A DNA stretch of 64,000 bases from positions 1 to 64,000 of the forward strand of contig FMBT01000335.1 in NCBI GenBank assembly GCA_900095095.1, given 5' to 3'. The stretch's first letter is position 1, and the number at the start of each line of letters is the position of its first letter. Position numbers and translations under genes: made by a program. This DNA is from Fragilariopsis cylindrus CCMP1102 (taxonomy: Eukaryota > Bacillariophyta > Bacillariophyceae > Bacillariales > Bacillariaceae). Shown piece by piece: positions 23,580 through 36,130 of this stretch. The notes under the pieces were generated by a model, which worked only from the letters and a program-made list of their open reading frames with translations, was not told the DNA's origin and ran no database searches.

Positions 23580-25135
23580 ATGATGACAACCATGATTATG
23601 GGCAGAAAAATGTTACAAACAGTACTTTTCGTTCTGGGTCTGGTAGCTGTTGCTATTATGTTGCCGCATTCGACCGTTGATGCACAACGACTTCAGATAC
23701 AAATGGCAGTTCATTACGTCGTCGTCCTACACAAAAAGTAAGAGGAGTGGAAGAGATCTTGCGACTGGGAGTTGGAAAATCACTGGATGATAAGGACGAC
23801 GACGGCAAGGGTGCATCAAAATCGGAAGTCAGGAGAGCGGCTACTGCAATTCGACCACCGAACCAATAAAGCTGCTTCCTTGGACATAATGAACCAAGGA
23901 AGAGAAAACCCAAAACATGGTACTGATATAACGGTCAACAGCCACAGCAGTAATGCAAACCAAACAAAGTAGTGAAATCCGAAAAGAGGAAAGATCGTGG
24001 TGCGGCGAAAAACAGTAGAAACAAAAACAGTCCTGCTGTAGAGAACGGCGTAGAACATTTTCAGGAAGGTAAGAAATCATGATGATGATGTGATAGATAT
24101 AATATATATATATATATATATAGGCTAGTGTATTGCAGAATTGTAGTATCCACAAAATTTTATTTCATTTGACTAACATGCAGTTTTTTCTTCCAAATAT
24201 CCTACCGTACAGTTGAAGTCGAAGTTTACAGAAGACAAGTCCCGAAGTTTTCAATTCATTTTACCATCGAAGATCCGGCTTCTGGTAATCCTCCAAATAT
24301 GGCGGACTATAATGAACTATCTGAAGTCAGTGAGGAATATTTAGATAATTTCTTCCGATCTGTCTTCGAGGATCTGAAAGTTAGACATGATGGTACTATT
24401 TTATTTGTGAGTGTCAACGACGAAAATCCATTTACTGTAGATTTCGTCGTAACACTAGAGTTTATCATTCCCGGTGAGGTTCCAACGGTGAACTTTCTGA
24501 TTGATCGACTCCAGGAGGGACTGGAAAGAGATACGTCTATGGCATTCTTTATTTCCGATTTGAGTACGATGAGTGAAACTAATCCTTTCTCGAAAACAGT
24601 GTCGATTGAAGTTGTTAGTCGCCCTCCAGTATCAGCTGCAGAAATGAATGGCGGTGGAAATTCACCATTAGTTAATGTATTCACCAAAAACAAACATATC
24701 ATGTTTTCTTTCCTGGCAGGAATTGGATCTGTCGTTCTCGTAGTTGCTGGATTCATGTGGATGAGAAAGACGAGATCTAATAAGAATCCTACCTCAGACT
24801 CTGATCAAACTTTTGCATCGTTCGATAAGTCGAAGACCACAGGCACGCCCGGTGGTGCTGGGTCTTCAGGAGTATATGGTGCGGATGAGGAAACAATTAG
24901 TTATCTAAACTCCATTCGAAAGCGATACAAAGACAGTGATGGAACGAGTAAGCGTGGTAGCGGGCAGACTAAGTCATCTGTTTTTAGAAAGAGTAATATA
25001 TCTGCTGTAGAGGTGGCGGGATCGTTCGACGAGGAAGAAGATTCGATATGTGATACTGCTAGCACCAGATCTCAAGCTGATGTGGGCTCTTTGAATTCAT
25101 CCGACGTAGAAGATGACCTACTAACTATCAATTAG
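23580..25135 (+). CDS. Silica-type single-span membrane protein, paralogue A
   Basis: First of four tandem paralogues. Signal peptide from ATG 23580/23583 (KMLQTVLFVLGLVAVAIM). A lumenal Lys/Arg/Ser-rich region follows, with SSLRRRPTQKVRGV and VKSEKRKDRGAAKNSRNKNS, but it is shorter and less lysine-rich than in the others. A phase-1 intron at 24069-24212 leads to the shared domain (about 24213-24640): SEEYLDNFFRSVFEDL ... VDFVVTLEFIIPGEVP ... MSETNPFSK. A membrane span follows at about 24700-24760 (FSFLAGIGSVVLVVAGFMWM), then a Ser/acidic cytosolic tail ending DVEDDLLTIN. At least three frame shifts lie in the first exon. Resembles silicalemma-associated proteins in layout; this rests on layout only. 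Confidence 0.65.
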
Positions 25136-26522
25136 GAAGTGTAATAGTTCCAGATTGTCAATGTGTTTATCCAAGTGATGTTATCCCATCTGTACATTAG
25201 TGGCTCGAATCCCCTTGGCTGTTAACTGCCGTATTCTATATTGGAAAATAAAAGTGATAATAGTTAATTAAATAGTGGCTATAAATTTAGTAAAACAAGT
25301 AAATAAATGAGATATTAACCTACAAATGGATCGCATGTTCTATTAGAATAGAGTAGTCTGGTATGTAGAAGAAAATGGATCAGGGCAGCAAAAAAGATAT
25401 GCAAGAGATTAAGATTAACTTTGGTCAACAAACGGGTGTGTGCTTTCAAGAGCTATGTCAATATTTAATGGTGCTTACTCACACATGACAATGGGAGTTT
25501 GTGCTGTTGGATATATGTAGGAATAATAGGACATTATAGTAAGTACTTGAACTAGTTATGCTTTGTTTGTCCTTTTATCAGCTGCAACTATGGAGAACTA
25601 TGTCTCAAATAAAATAAGAGAAAGACTGTTTTGGAGTTGGGGGTAATTTTCAACCTGTATTATTGAGTTATCACATTTAGTAAGCATTCAACAAAGTAAT
25701 GTCAGCCCCAAGGGCATGTTCGAGCATGTCATATGAATGTCCATGGGACTATAAAAGGAAGAGTATAGCGTGTATTCAGAAGCAAATATTGCATGTATTG
25801 CCTTCTTTGTCTCTGTACATCATTGAATAGTATCTATGATATTATAGTATAGTATAGTAGTATATATAGTGAGATTAGATCAGATTAGATTTTAGACCAG
25901 ATTAGATTAGATCAGATCAGATCATCAGATAACATCACTTGGTTATTGTTTATTGTAAATTGTTTATTGTTTGAGTTGACTTCTTGCATTCATTTTCATT
26001 TCCTTTTGCCATCCTATGCCTAGTTCGTTATATGATACTAACTCACAGCTCCTTCCATTACTGATTCGATTATGTTTGGTTTGGAATTGATTGTTGATGT
26101 TGTTGCTGTGTTTGTGTCTTTTCTTTTTTTACCACAAAAAATTTCATCGTTATCAGTCCCTAGTATTATATTCCATTCCAGTCCCGGCGTTGTCTCAAAA
26201 TGACAATGATGTCGAGATGGTGCAGTTAATCAATGTCAAATGGTGCGCATTAAGCTTGTCCAGATTCACAGAGGTGCGCGATCACACGCTTACTTACAAC
26301 AAAATTGAAAATAAGGTTTTGGAGGCGTAACGAAAAATCAATTTCTCTACTAGTATTATCGCACCCAACGCTTCCTCTACCTACCTAAGTTACTGGAATA
26401 CATTCTTACTCCACAAAGTTATCTCGTCTATTGTAATTGTATCACACCAACCACTTACTTACATTACAACGATCTTAAACAAGAAGAAACCGTGATATTA
26501 TAGGAATCGTAACAGTTTGACC
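25136..26522. other. Intergenic spacer within the membrane-protein cluster
   Basis: AT-rich. Holds an AGATTAGATC-type tandem repeat at about 25872-25932. A B-box-like GGCTCGAATCC at 25202 has no tRNA around it. The 5' flank of paralogue B should carry its promoter. Confidence 0.5.
25872..25932. repeat. AGATTAGATC-type short tandem repeat
   Basis: Imperfect copies of AGATTAGATC / AGATCAGATT in a row, in the spacer between paralogues A and B. Confidence 0.75.
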
Positions 26523-29051
26523 ATGGCAATACTGATATCAAGAAAGGTACTGCTGGTCGTTGCGTTTCTCAGCAGCCTCGAAAATTTACTGGTAGATGGT
26601 ATTCGTGGTGGTAGTTCTTCACTCCGACGACTTCCATTTGAAAGGGTAAAAGTCTCCCCTAAACGCCATTCCAAATCTTACCAAGAAGAAGAAATTGATG
26701 ATCACTATTACGTAGAAATTGAGGATAGTGAAGACCACTATTACGTTGAAAAAGAAAGTGGTGACTACGTTGAAGTAAAAGGTGGAAAAGCATACTCCGA
26801 CGACTATCACTACGAAGAAGAAGAAGAAATTGACGACTATTACGTAAAAGGTGGAAAAGCCTACTCCGATGACTATCACTACGAAGAAGAAGAAGAAATT
26901 GACGACTATTACTACTCTAAAAGTAGCAAGGGTGGAAAAGCATACCACCATGACGACTATTACTACTCTAAAAGTAAAAGCGAAAAATCACACTACCACA
27001 AAGGTGGAAAGAGTGGAAAGAGCCAGAAAGGAAAACATCATTACTATGATAATGAATATGAAGTAGAATATGATAACTATGATGACGAACATGTTGTTAA
27101 ATACGATGATGTCGAGTACTATGGAGACGACTACTCAAAGAGTAAAGGTACTAAACCGCATTTCCCTGATTTTGAATACATTGAAATCGGGTACAAATCT
27201 AGCAAGCAGGGTAAGATGGGTAAGAGCTCTAAGGGATCTAAGGGTAGATATTACGACGTAAATGACGACAACGAAGATGACTGTGAAGGATCAAAGTCTG
27301 GAAAGAGTGGAAGGCCATGCAGACCAATAAAGCGACCAAGTAAGTTCAGATGTGAAATGTTGAACGTCAGTTTCGTTCGTTCTCCTCTACTATGCACAGA
27401 GAAATATCATCTGATTCATTTATTTCTTCTTCTTCTTTTATTACAGAAGCACCCACCTCTCCTCATGCAGCTCCTCATAAAGGACCAGATAATAAACCAT
27501 GTAAGTTCTATAATCTTCTGACCTACTTTGCTATGACTAATTTGAGTAAAACTAATTTCAAACATTTTGATTATATCCTACTTACTACTCTTTCCACTAC
27601 AGCAATGCGGCCTCCAACCGAAGCAGCACCAACGCTATCACCGGCACCTTTTATGCCTTCATCTACAGGTACTTCTGAGCCCACCATGTTTGGATCATTT
27701 TCTGTGGAAGTTCCTTCCTATGCTCTTGCTTACAAGCTTTTGAATGATGACGAGCCTAAAACCGCAGAATTCAAAGCACTCGAAGATGCTACAAGGATTT
27801 ACTTGTCTGAATATTTCTTCAACGAATTTGATGGAGATGACTTCACTGTGCTCGACCAGTTCATCACTAACATTGTCGCCTTCGATTATAGCAAGGGTAT
27901 GCCAGTTGTGGTAGACTATAAGTCGTATGCTAGATTCTCTGATCTATCAACAATCACGCCAACTCCTGAACAAATGGGCTCTGCGGTAGCTGAGGCTTTT
28001 ACAGGATTGAACATGATTAAGTACGAAGATTTTCTAGGTGATTCACTCTCCTCGAATAATATCTTTGCTGGCTCCACAGTTCAGTACTATCTAGGTGGCG
28101 CTGTACCAGGCAAGACTCGTAATGGGATCGGCGCTACAGGTATTGCAGCTTCTGCGGTAGCATTCACATTGCTACTTGCTGGACTTGTCATCTATAAACG
28201 TAAATCAGATGACAGAGAATCAGTAAAAGAGCTGAATAAGAGTCCTGGTGATATGACTGTTGCTGGTGAAACATTTGCCGGTGAGACATACGACGGTACA
28301 GCATCAGTGTCTGCTGCTTCGTTGGATTATGTACGAAGATACAACGATGAAGAGGATGGCCAAAGGACAGATAATCTTGGATCAATTCCCGAAAATGACG
28401 GTGCTAATTCTATCAAGCCTACGTGGAGCGGCGAAGCTGACGAAGATCGATATGAAAATGTTAGTGGAGGTGTAATTGTTAACAAGACACGAAGTGTATT
28501 CAGGGGCGGCAGTATTGCGTCGGCTCCGAGAACTCCCAGGCGAAATGATGTTCCAAAATAGAGCGATGTCAACATCGTTTGAAGACGTAGCATTGCAAAC
28601 TCCTACCCATGGTAGATTCCAAGACACTATTATGCCAGATCCTTCAACTTCAGAGGATGATGCATCTCAAATGAGCGACTCCGAACTTTCCCAGTTTATG
28701 ACCTCAAGACAGGCTAACGATCTAACTTCCGGGAGTAATACGCTAGAGATCAAATCTCTTCTATCGATGGATAGCATGGAAGATAATGCCCCGTCTACCT
28801 CAGGTGGCCTTATTATACGGGACAGCACTTCCAGAAGACTGCGGACAGTAGCTGAAATTGAGGCATTGCTTTCTTCCGACCTCCAAAACGCTGATAGCAC
28901 TTACAACGCAGATAAGCAGACAAACCAAAAACAAAATAAACCTCGAACAGTGGAAGAAATCGAATCACTTCTCACTGCGGATGATGACGACGGCGACACT
29001 GTAACGGAACTGCCATTTTCAGATTATGATGATGAGAGCATTATTGAATAA
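26523..29051 (+). CDS. Silica-type single-span membrane protein, paralogue B
   Basis: Start ATG 26523 (MAILISRKVLLVVAFLSSL, signal peptide). Lumenal part: SSLRRLPFERVKV, then a Tyr/Asp/Glu-rich region with three repeats of a GGKAYSDDYHYEEEEE type, then Lys/Ser/Gly clusters (KGGKSGKSQKGKHH, GKMGKSSKGSKG). Introns at 27340-27446 and 27501-27602 flank a tiny Pro-rich exon, then a PT-rich linker. Shared domain at about 27710-28080: ATRIYLSEYFFNEFDG ... MPVVVDYKSYARFSDL. Span AASAVAFTLLLAGLVIYKRK. The tail has TVAGETFAGET, then after one shift near 28550 continues with two copies of an RTVxEIExLL motif before an acidic end. Of the four, this has the longest tail. Acidic Tyr-rich plus lysine-rich blocks suggest a silica or matrix-binding lumenal face. 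Confidence 0.75.
26781..26950 (+). repeat. Coding tandem repeats in paralogue B
   Basis: Near-identical units of about 66 bp, each encoding GGKAYSDDYHYEEEEEIDDY or a close variant; the third unit is shorter (GGKAYHHDDYYYSKS). The high identity suggests recent expansion by slippage or unequal exchange. Confidence 0.85.
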
Positions 29052-31159
29052 AAAATGAATCAGCTATAAGAGAAAGAAGGTTGCTCTGTATCTTTAAGAT
29101 CATATATATTTGTGGTATATAGTATAATTTACTGTGCATAGTTGTACTAAGACAAGTGAAAAATAATATAAATAAAGTTAACGAACGTAAAATTCATTCC
29201 AGCATAATATGTTCTAGTAAGTTAGCTGTTATTAGCTTAGTACTTGTGTGACATAAAGCGAGTTGCAGATTTATTATTCTCGCATGGCAGTTATGAGTTG
29301 AGTAAGACACAAATAAACAAACAAGTTTCGTTTTCTTTCTTTGCTTCTTCATTGAGATCCTCTTTCTAGCTACAAGTACACACAGTATACAATTTATCCT
29401 GGTAAGGGTTTGAATTGCAAACTGTTAAAAAGTAGTTTAGATCTCAACCTGCATAGAGCTTATGATAAGTGTTGACATTTCCTAGCAGCTTGAAAGGAAG
29501 GAAGCATCACTCCGCCCATACCACAAGAAACAAAGTTGAATGCCGTAAGAAGAACTATGTAAATTATTTGTGCAGTGGAAAACATAATTGCTCTACACAC
29601 TTGGTGGCATCAATGATCTTTTGGAAGAATCTGGACTCATGTGTTTGCCTTTTTCTGGACAAAACCTTGGAAACATGAGACACACAAAATATCAACTCAT
29701 ACTCAAATCAAACAATCACAACAGAAAGAGGACAAAATCATGTCATCAAATGGCTACGTTGCTCCCACGGCTGAATTTTATTGCAGCTCCTGCTGATCAA
29801 GTTCTATACTTGGTGGTGGTGATATTAAAGGTGAAATCATGACTGGATTTACAACCAGTGGACGGCCCACACAACTTAATGCATCCTCACAAAATGCTGG
29901 ATCTAGTAAATTACTACACGTAGTATCAAATTTGAAGATTGCAATGTTGAACCTCTCCAATTGATGTCCATAAAAAAAAGCAATTGGCATGTATGCTTAT
30001 AGTTGCCAAGAACACTAATGCTGAAAATGCTATGTTAATTGTACGGAGCTCTACACGTATACTACCACCATCATACCATACCAAGAAAACAATTCAATTC
30101 CCCAAATTTCCCAAGTATGATCTAAAACCTTAATTACTTTCTTTCTTGTTCTATGTTGAATACATTATTTGTAACATTCCTCAATACACTACATAATTCC
30201 TCTGGAAAGTATCTTTCTGATAACCAATACAGCAATTACAAATCGTGAATGAGGCGGCGGATGAGGTTTACAACAAGTAGTGTATGCTTTAAATCCAATG
30301 ATGTACAGTGTTGTTGTTGTACTTGTCATCGAGGCCTTGTAATGTTTGGCATACTGTAGGTAAGTAGGACAACATATTTGTATGAAAACAATCCAAAAAT
30401 TACGCTATGTATCATGTCAGATATGAAGTGATTGTCTTTGGTATTGATACAATAAAGCTACTAGAGAAACACATAATATTTTCAAGGTTATTTTTGAGAA
30501 AGAGAAATCTCCAGTCTTTTTTGCTGAAAGGTATTGATAGGGGGTCCCAAAGTGTTAATAACATCACCTTTTTAATATACAGTGAAGCTTTTGCAAATAA
30601 TGAAAGGTATAACATCTTGACTCTTGACACATTCTATCAGAGACTTCCCCTACCTGTGCAAATTGCTGCTATATTTTATGCTTTAATGTTATGTACGTAT
30701 ACATTTGCTTGTTTTTTTTCATTGTTGACTACTATCATCATCCAACCAGTGCCTCAAATTGATGACTCGCCCTCAACCAGTGGCGATACTACCTTCATCT
30801 GAACATCATCTACTAGTACTGTATTCACCTGTCTTGAGAAGTAACAATACAAAGAATGTGTCGACAACATTCTGTAACGATTGTACGACTCGAGACGTGG
30901 AAAACGAGTCGTTTATACGAATGAAAACGAATCATCATCAAATTTATTCTGCCGGCGAAGCAAAATTCGTTAAACTACTCATTTTTTGCATAAAAACGAT
31001 TCGATTCCTTCATTTTTTACTCAACGAAAAACACACATACTACACACATAGTATCTCCGGCACATCATTTCCTCGACTTTCGATAGCCAAAGCCCCATAC
31101 GGTACGATTGATTATATACTGACATTCAAACAGCCAATTCCAAGAAGCCAAATATCATC
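29052..31159. other. Long intergenic spacer within the cluster
   Basis: AT-rich, about 2.1 kb. An open frame at 30407-30802 has a hydrophobic stretch (QIAAIFYALMLCTYTFACFF) but no shared-domain motif, no signal peptide and no lysine cluster, so I do not call it. No other structure seen. Confidence 0.5.
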
Positions 31160-32952
31160 ATGAAATCAATGAGAATAATATTCTCTAACCTACTCTTGAT
31201 GGCAGTGGTAATTTTTTGTGTCGATGCTGTCGAGAATGAATACAACGAACTGCCTACTGCTTTTGGACACGTACCACAAACAACATCGTCGACGAAATAA
31301 CGCCCACCTGCCTAAATTTTCCCAAAAGGAGGAAAGGAAGGGGAAAGGCATCGGTACACCTGCTACTATTCACAACGAAGGCTATGACGAAGACTATGAC
31401 ATTGGAAAGGGGAAAGGTGGGGGAAGTTATTACTATGCAAAGTCTGCAAAGAAGGATTTTAAGAAGGAAAAGAGCGGAAAGAGCGGCAAGAAAGATGACA
31501 AGAAATCAAAAAAGGATGCGAAAGATAAGAAAGGGCATTATAAACCGTATCCTAAACCTACATCAAAACCAGTTCTAAGGCCAACGAAAAAACCTTCAGT
31601 TCACCCTCCTATACAGGTTCCAAGTTCATCAAACGATTGGGACAGCCAAAGTGAGGATATGCTCCCATCTACTGGAAGTAGTGAGGATTGCCCACGTAAG
31701 TACAATTTTGAGGAATCGAAAATTCTAACCTTTATGTATCAAGTATGGATCATTTGTTTCTCTTACCAATCACAATTATCAGCTGCCCGTCCTCCTATTT
31801 TGATGCCACCTACTCCATACGGAACGAGTGCTCCTACTCCAACTGATGGCAACGAAAATAATGCCTATAGGTCGATAAAGCTTCAGCTTTATGCTATTGA
31901 TTACACGCTATCGCAAACCGATAGAACGCCTATAAAATTAGACTTTCTGGAACTCCAGACGGTCACTGCATCATACTTTAAAGATTACATGATAAAGGCT
32001 TATGAAGTTTCGACTCAAGCAACACTTGTTGACTTCACTACTGTATTTGTCACAGCGCATTTCACGTAAGTAGGGAAGACCTAAAAACTCGTGTTCAGCC
32101 TTTAACTTCAATCCTCTATCCTAAAGAGACAGAGAAGTGCGATAAGAACAGAAACCAAAATCAAAATACTTTTTTTCTTTTTCTTCTCCTTTCTTATTTC
32201 TGACCGCCAAGTTTTTCTTCTCTTGTTTTGATCTGACAAAAATCGAACGCTATAGGCCCGGATATCCAGTACACGTCCAGTACAACTCGACAGCATATTT
32301 CAGCGCAGATTCAATTAATATTCCTACGTCGAAAACTCTATCTATTGTTCTTGAAAAATCCCTGGACGATCCTCAACTTTACATTAATGAGCTGAAGGAC
32401 CAACTGAGTGAAGTGAATCCTTTTTCAACTACAACCAACGCCATCATTACTGATCCTGAGGATACACCAGTGACTCGGAGCATTACTTCTCAAACTACTA
32501 GAAGTATAATTGGAATTGCTAGTGCCGCCGCTACCTTCACCCTAACGTTGTTTGTTGCAATCCTTCTCTGTCGTCGACGAAATCCTACTGACGATAATAG
32601 TTTCAACAAGAAAATAGAAGGAGACGCAACCGTTTCGGGAGAGACATTTGTTAGCGAAACTCAACATAGTAGTATACAAGGAAGTAGTTTATCAACTTGT
32701 TCGTCAAAAAGCTCAATATTTTCCTTGAAAAGTTCAAGTGCAAATCGAACGAATCAAACTAGGGATAATTATTCTACTGTGAGATCCACAGCAGTTGAGC
32801 GACCAAGGAAGATTGACACACGAAGGAGGCAGTCTAGACAAACGAAAATGTTGAAAGATCTACATGAGATCAGCACTGTCTATAAAAAAAGACCCAGGAC
32901 AGTTGAAGAAATCGAAGAACTTCTTACGATAGGGGATGGGGATATCATATAA
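31160..32952 (+). CDS. Silica-type single-span membrane protein, paralogue C
   Basis: Start ATG 31160: MKSMRIIFSNLLLMAVVIFC is a signal peptide. One shift near 31250 leads to the lumenal region with HRRRNNAHLP and then a dense lysine cluster, KKDFKKEKSGKSGKKDDKKS, and a PT-rich linker. Introns 31696-31782 and 32066-32255 splice cleanly (CPPARPP; FTPGYPVHVQY). The shared domain covers about 31880-32440: TASYFKDYMIKAYE ... YPVHVQYNSTAYFSADS ... SEVNPFSTT. Span IIGIASAAATFTLTLFVAIL, then CRRRN. The tail has ATVSGETFVSET and ends RPRTVEEIEELLTIGDGD. Two motifs of the tail are shared with paralogue B, supporting common descent and a conserved cytosolic contact. Confidence 0.75.
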
Positions 32953-34453
32953 TGATTACGACTTAGATGGGGATAATAGAAACTTAACTTAGATGCTAGT
33001 ATCAAAATTCTAATCATGCTGTATATGTTAATTTTCCACTCATTAATAGTGGAAGATAACAATGTTCAAAGTGCGTCAGTTTTATTTAGTGCCCAGAAGG
33101 ATTTTATGTAATTCACCTCTCCTCTATCTATAGTTCTTAGAAGATGACAAAATATGTGAAAGGGAAAATGAATTTCTTTTTAGAAGCATTATAAAATCAC
33201 CTCATATATATTGAAGAAGTGAGTGTATGTTGATATTCCTTTGGTATGGTGACAGAAGACCAAGATGCTACTGGTAGGTTCAAACATTGTGTTTAAGAAT
33301 GATATCAGTCACCACAAAGCAAGTCAAAGACAAAGAAATGAAATATTCTAGATAGAAGGACAAAGAAAAAAGACAATGCTAGAGCAAGCAGTAGCTGCCA
33401 ATGATGTAGTACGATATTCTATGGAATTTATCACAAAAATTGGTAGGCAGTAACTACCAAAAACTAAGAAAACAAGAGGGTGCTGCGACCAAGGTAGATA
33501 CACATCTCACACATAGTATGCTAAACGAGACCTGTGCTTTTACACAGGAAGTGATAGACACTCATCACTCTAGTAGAAAAATACACACATTCAACACAAA
33601 AGTAGCAGTGTACAGTAAACTTAGTTAAATATGAATGCTACTACTTACCTATAGTCTCAATAATATTCTACCTTCTTGGTTAGAATTGAGGATCCCCATG
33701 CATATTGATTGAGTCAGTTTTGTGCTGTTTGGTGTATGTAGGGTACACAGCAACTTGATGAGGTGGAAAACATCTCCTGTGTGGAAAATATCACCCTGAT
33801 ATTGGATGCAGCTAACTTCTAATGCTGTCATCTCTACCTGTAAACAATATCTTTGCTTTTTTCCTATAGTACGGTAGTACATAATATATTATTATCTGTA
33901 TCAGACTACTAGATTAAATTTTATTACTGAGTACAGTTGTAAGCTTAATTAATACTGAAGTAGTCTCAACATAAAGCACTGTACGCAGTTCTACTAGTCG
34001 AATGAGTCGACAATCCTGCTTCTTGCTCGCGCGCGCTTCTTGCACGACAAAAGCAATTTGATCGAAAGGATAATAAATTGCATGCCGTTGAATCTAACAA
34101 ATTTGAATTTATGAAGGAGTGAAGACTCAAATCGGGAGTTGAGTCAAACTGTGATTCGTTAGGCACGAGCTAAACATCTAAATGCGATTAGAAATTAACA
34201 AAAATGTCGAACTTTGTTTAGTGCCGATAATAGTTTACTCTTTCATTTGTCTTGCCGGATGACTGAACGCAAGTTTCACTGTTATTTTCGGTTCTCGGCG
34301 TCACATTTTGCTGATACACACCAAATAAATAAGTAACACCGTTTTACAACTACTCCTCACAAAATAAATTGGCCAATATCTGAAAAAAGAGACCGTTACA
34401 AAAACAAACACCATCTACTTTAAACTACAAAAGCAAGAAAAGGAAAAACAACC
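32953..34453. other. Intergenic spacer within the cluster
   Basis: AT-rich spacer between paralogues C and D. Open frames are short with no family motif. No named feature. Confidence 0.5.
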
Positions 34454-35870
34454 ATGATGAATTTTAAGAATCTTATCCTCTTTATTTCAGCATTGCTTCT
34501 GCTTTGCGGTATCGTTGTTGCTGAACGAGGGAGCTCTCTATCACAACGAAGACGTGCCTCCATAGGTGATAGACCAGTTCCATCATCCTCAGGTGATGGC
34601 GACGACAACTATTCACATGACGACTATGACGATGATAGCGCCGGCAAAGGGAAGAGTATGAAGAGTGAAAAATCGTACGGCGGAAAAGGTACGGTTGGGG
34701 TCGAGGTTGAGATCGAGGTTGGTGGAGAGGTTGGAAAAGGTATGAAAAGTGGCAAATCAGACAAATTCGGTGGCTTTTACAAATTTGGCAAAGGAGACAG
34801 CATGTTTATGTCCATGGACATGGAACTACCCGATGGTAAAGGAACAAAGATGGGGAAATCCGCTAAGAGCGATAAGCATAAGAGCGAAAAGAATGATAAG
34901 CAATCAAAAAAGAATTCGAAATCAAATGGTAAGTCAGTCTTTATTTCGTAATCGTAACCGTGTGCTGGTGCTTTGATGTTACATCATACCTCACAATAGA
35001 AACTCACTCACACATTGCATCCTCTCATCTATCTATTTTTCAGGAAAACTGACTTTGAAACCAAACATGCAGCCCTCTCCCGGCCCATACACAACATCCC
35101 CCACTTCGATAGACTCAATCTCAAGTAGATCTTCACCATTTGCTATTACTTACTCGCCATCGACTAATACTCCAACATCTGAAAATTACGCACAACTCAC
35201 TGGAGCAACTCAAAAATACTTGGAAGATTTCATGATGGAATTTTTCGATAAGACTGCGCTCACTGATCTGGATAATTTCTTGACGATTAGGGTCCGCGAA
35301 GCATTCATCGAGGGAGAGCCTGTCCTAGTTACGTACGAATCAAATGGTCTCTTCAACCCTGATTCTATTTTCATCCCTGTTACACGAGAAATCGACAATT
35401 TGATCGCAGATGCACTTGGATCAGAAGACTACCTGGCATTGGTCCAGTCCCTACCAAGATCCAATCCTTTCCGTGGAACCGAAACGACTACATTATCCAC
35501 AGTGGACGAGGTAACGACACCAAGTTCGCGCACAGGTAACGGCGGTGGTAGCTCGTCGTACGCAGGCGCTGGTATTGCAGCTGCGGCAGCGGGATTTGTT
35601 GTACTCGCAGCCAGTCTAGCAGTGCTTAAAAGTAGAAGAGGGGGTCTCGACGACGAAAACGAATCGTTCTCACCTCAAAAGTTGTCCTCAGAAGACTCAA
35701 CAATCGCTGGTGAAACTTGTAATATGTCGATGGACGACTCGTCCGGACACTTTCAAACTTGGAGAACAACGAGAACGTATAACGACACACCCGAACACGA
35801 ATTTGAAGATGAACCTCTCGATAGTGACGACGAATGTGAAAAAATGACCGCACCTGCATCTCTATCATAG
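34454..35870 (+). CDS. Silica-type single-span membrane protein, paralogue D
   Basis: Clean two-exon gene. Signal peptide MMNFKNLILFISALLLLCG, then SSLSQRRRASIGDRP, an Asp/Tyr-rich segment, Gly/Lys/Ser repeats (GKSMKSEKSYGGKG) and a closing lysine cluster, KMGKSAKSDKHKSEKNDKQ. Intron 34929-35043 has phase 1. After a PT-rich linker, the shared domain runs from about 35185 to 35490: ATQKYLEDFMMEFFDK ... EPVLVTYESNGLFNPDS ... RSNPFRGT. Span AGAGIAAAAAGFVVLAASLA, then KSRRGG. The short tail holds STIAGETCNMS, matching TVAGET of B and TVSGET of C, but lacks the RTVEEIE motif. It is the simplest template for the family because no frame shift is needed. Confidence 0.8.
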
Positions 35871-36130
35871 TATAGCAGTATTCATCCATATATACATATA
35901 TTATATCCATGTACAATAGAAAGATAAAGTGGCAAATTTAATGTTCGATATGATACGTTTACATAATCATAATATAAATGGCTGGCTAGCTTGAAGTTAA
36001 TCATCAACTCAAAACATTATAAAGCAAATACATTAACTGAAATTCAATCAACGAGAAACATTGCGTTCTCGCAATAATGAATACATCCAAAAGTACGACT
36101 AGTTTGCTTCGTCCTGTTTTTGAGCTGTGA

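Noticed and set aside
25195-25220. B-box-like GGCTCGAATCC suggesting a tRNA
   Set aside because: No A box, acceptor stem or cloverleaf could be laid around it.
26619-26951. Minus-strand Phe/Val-rich open frame resembling a membrane protein
   Set aside because: It is the antisense of the GAA/GAC repeats of paralogue B; the plus strand has signal peptide, introns and domain.
30407-30802. Possible fifth membrane-protein paralogue
   Set aside because: It has a hydrophobic stretch but no signal peptide, lysine cluster, shared domain or tail motif.
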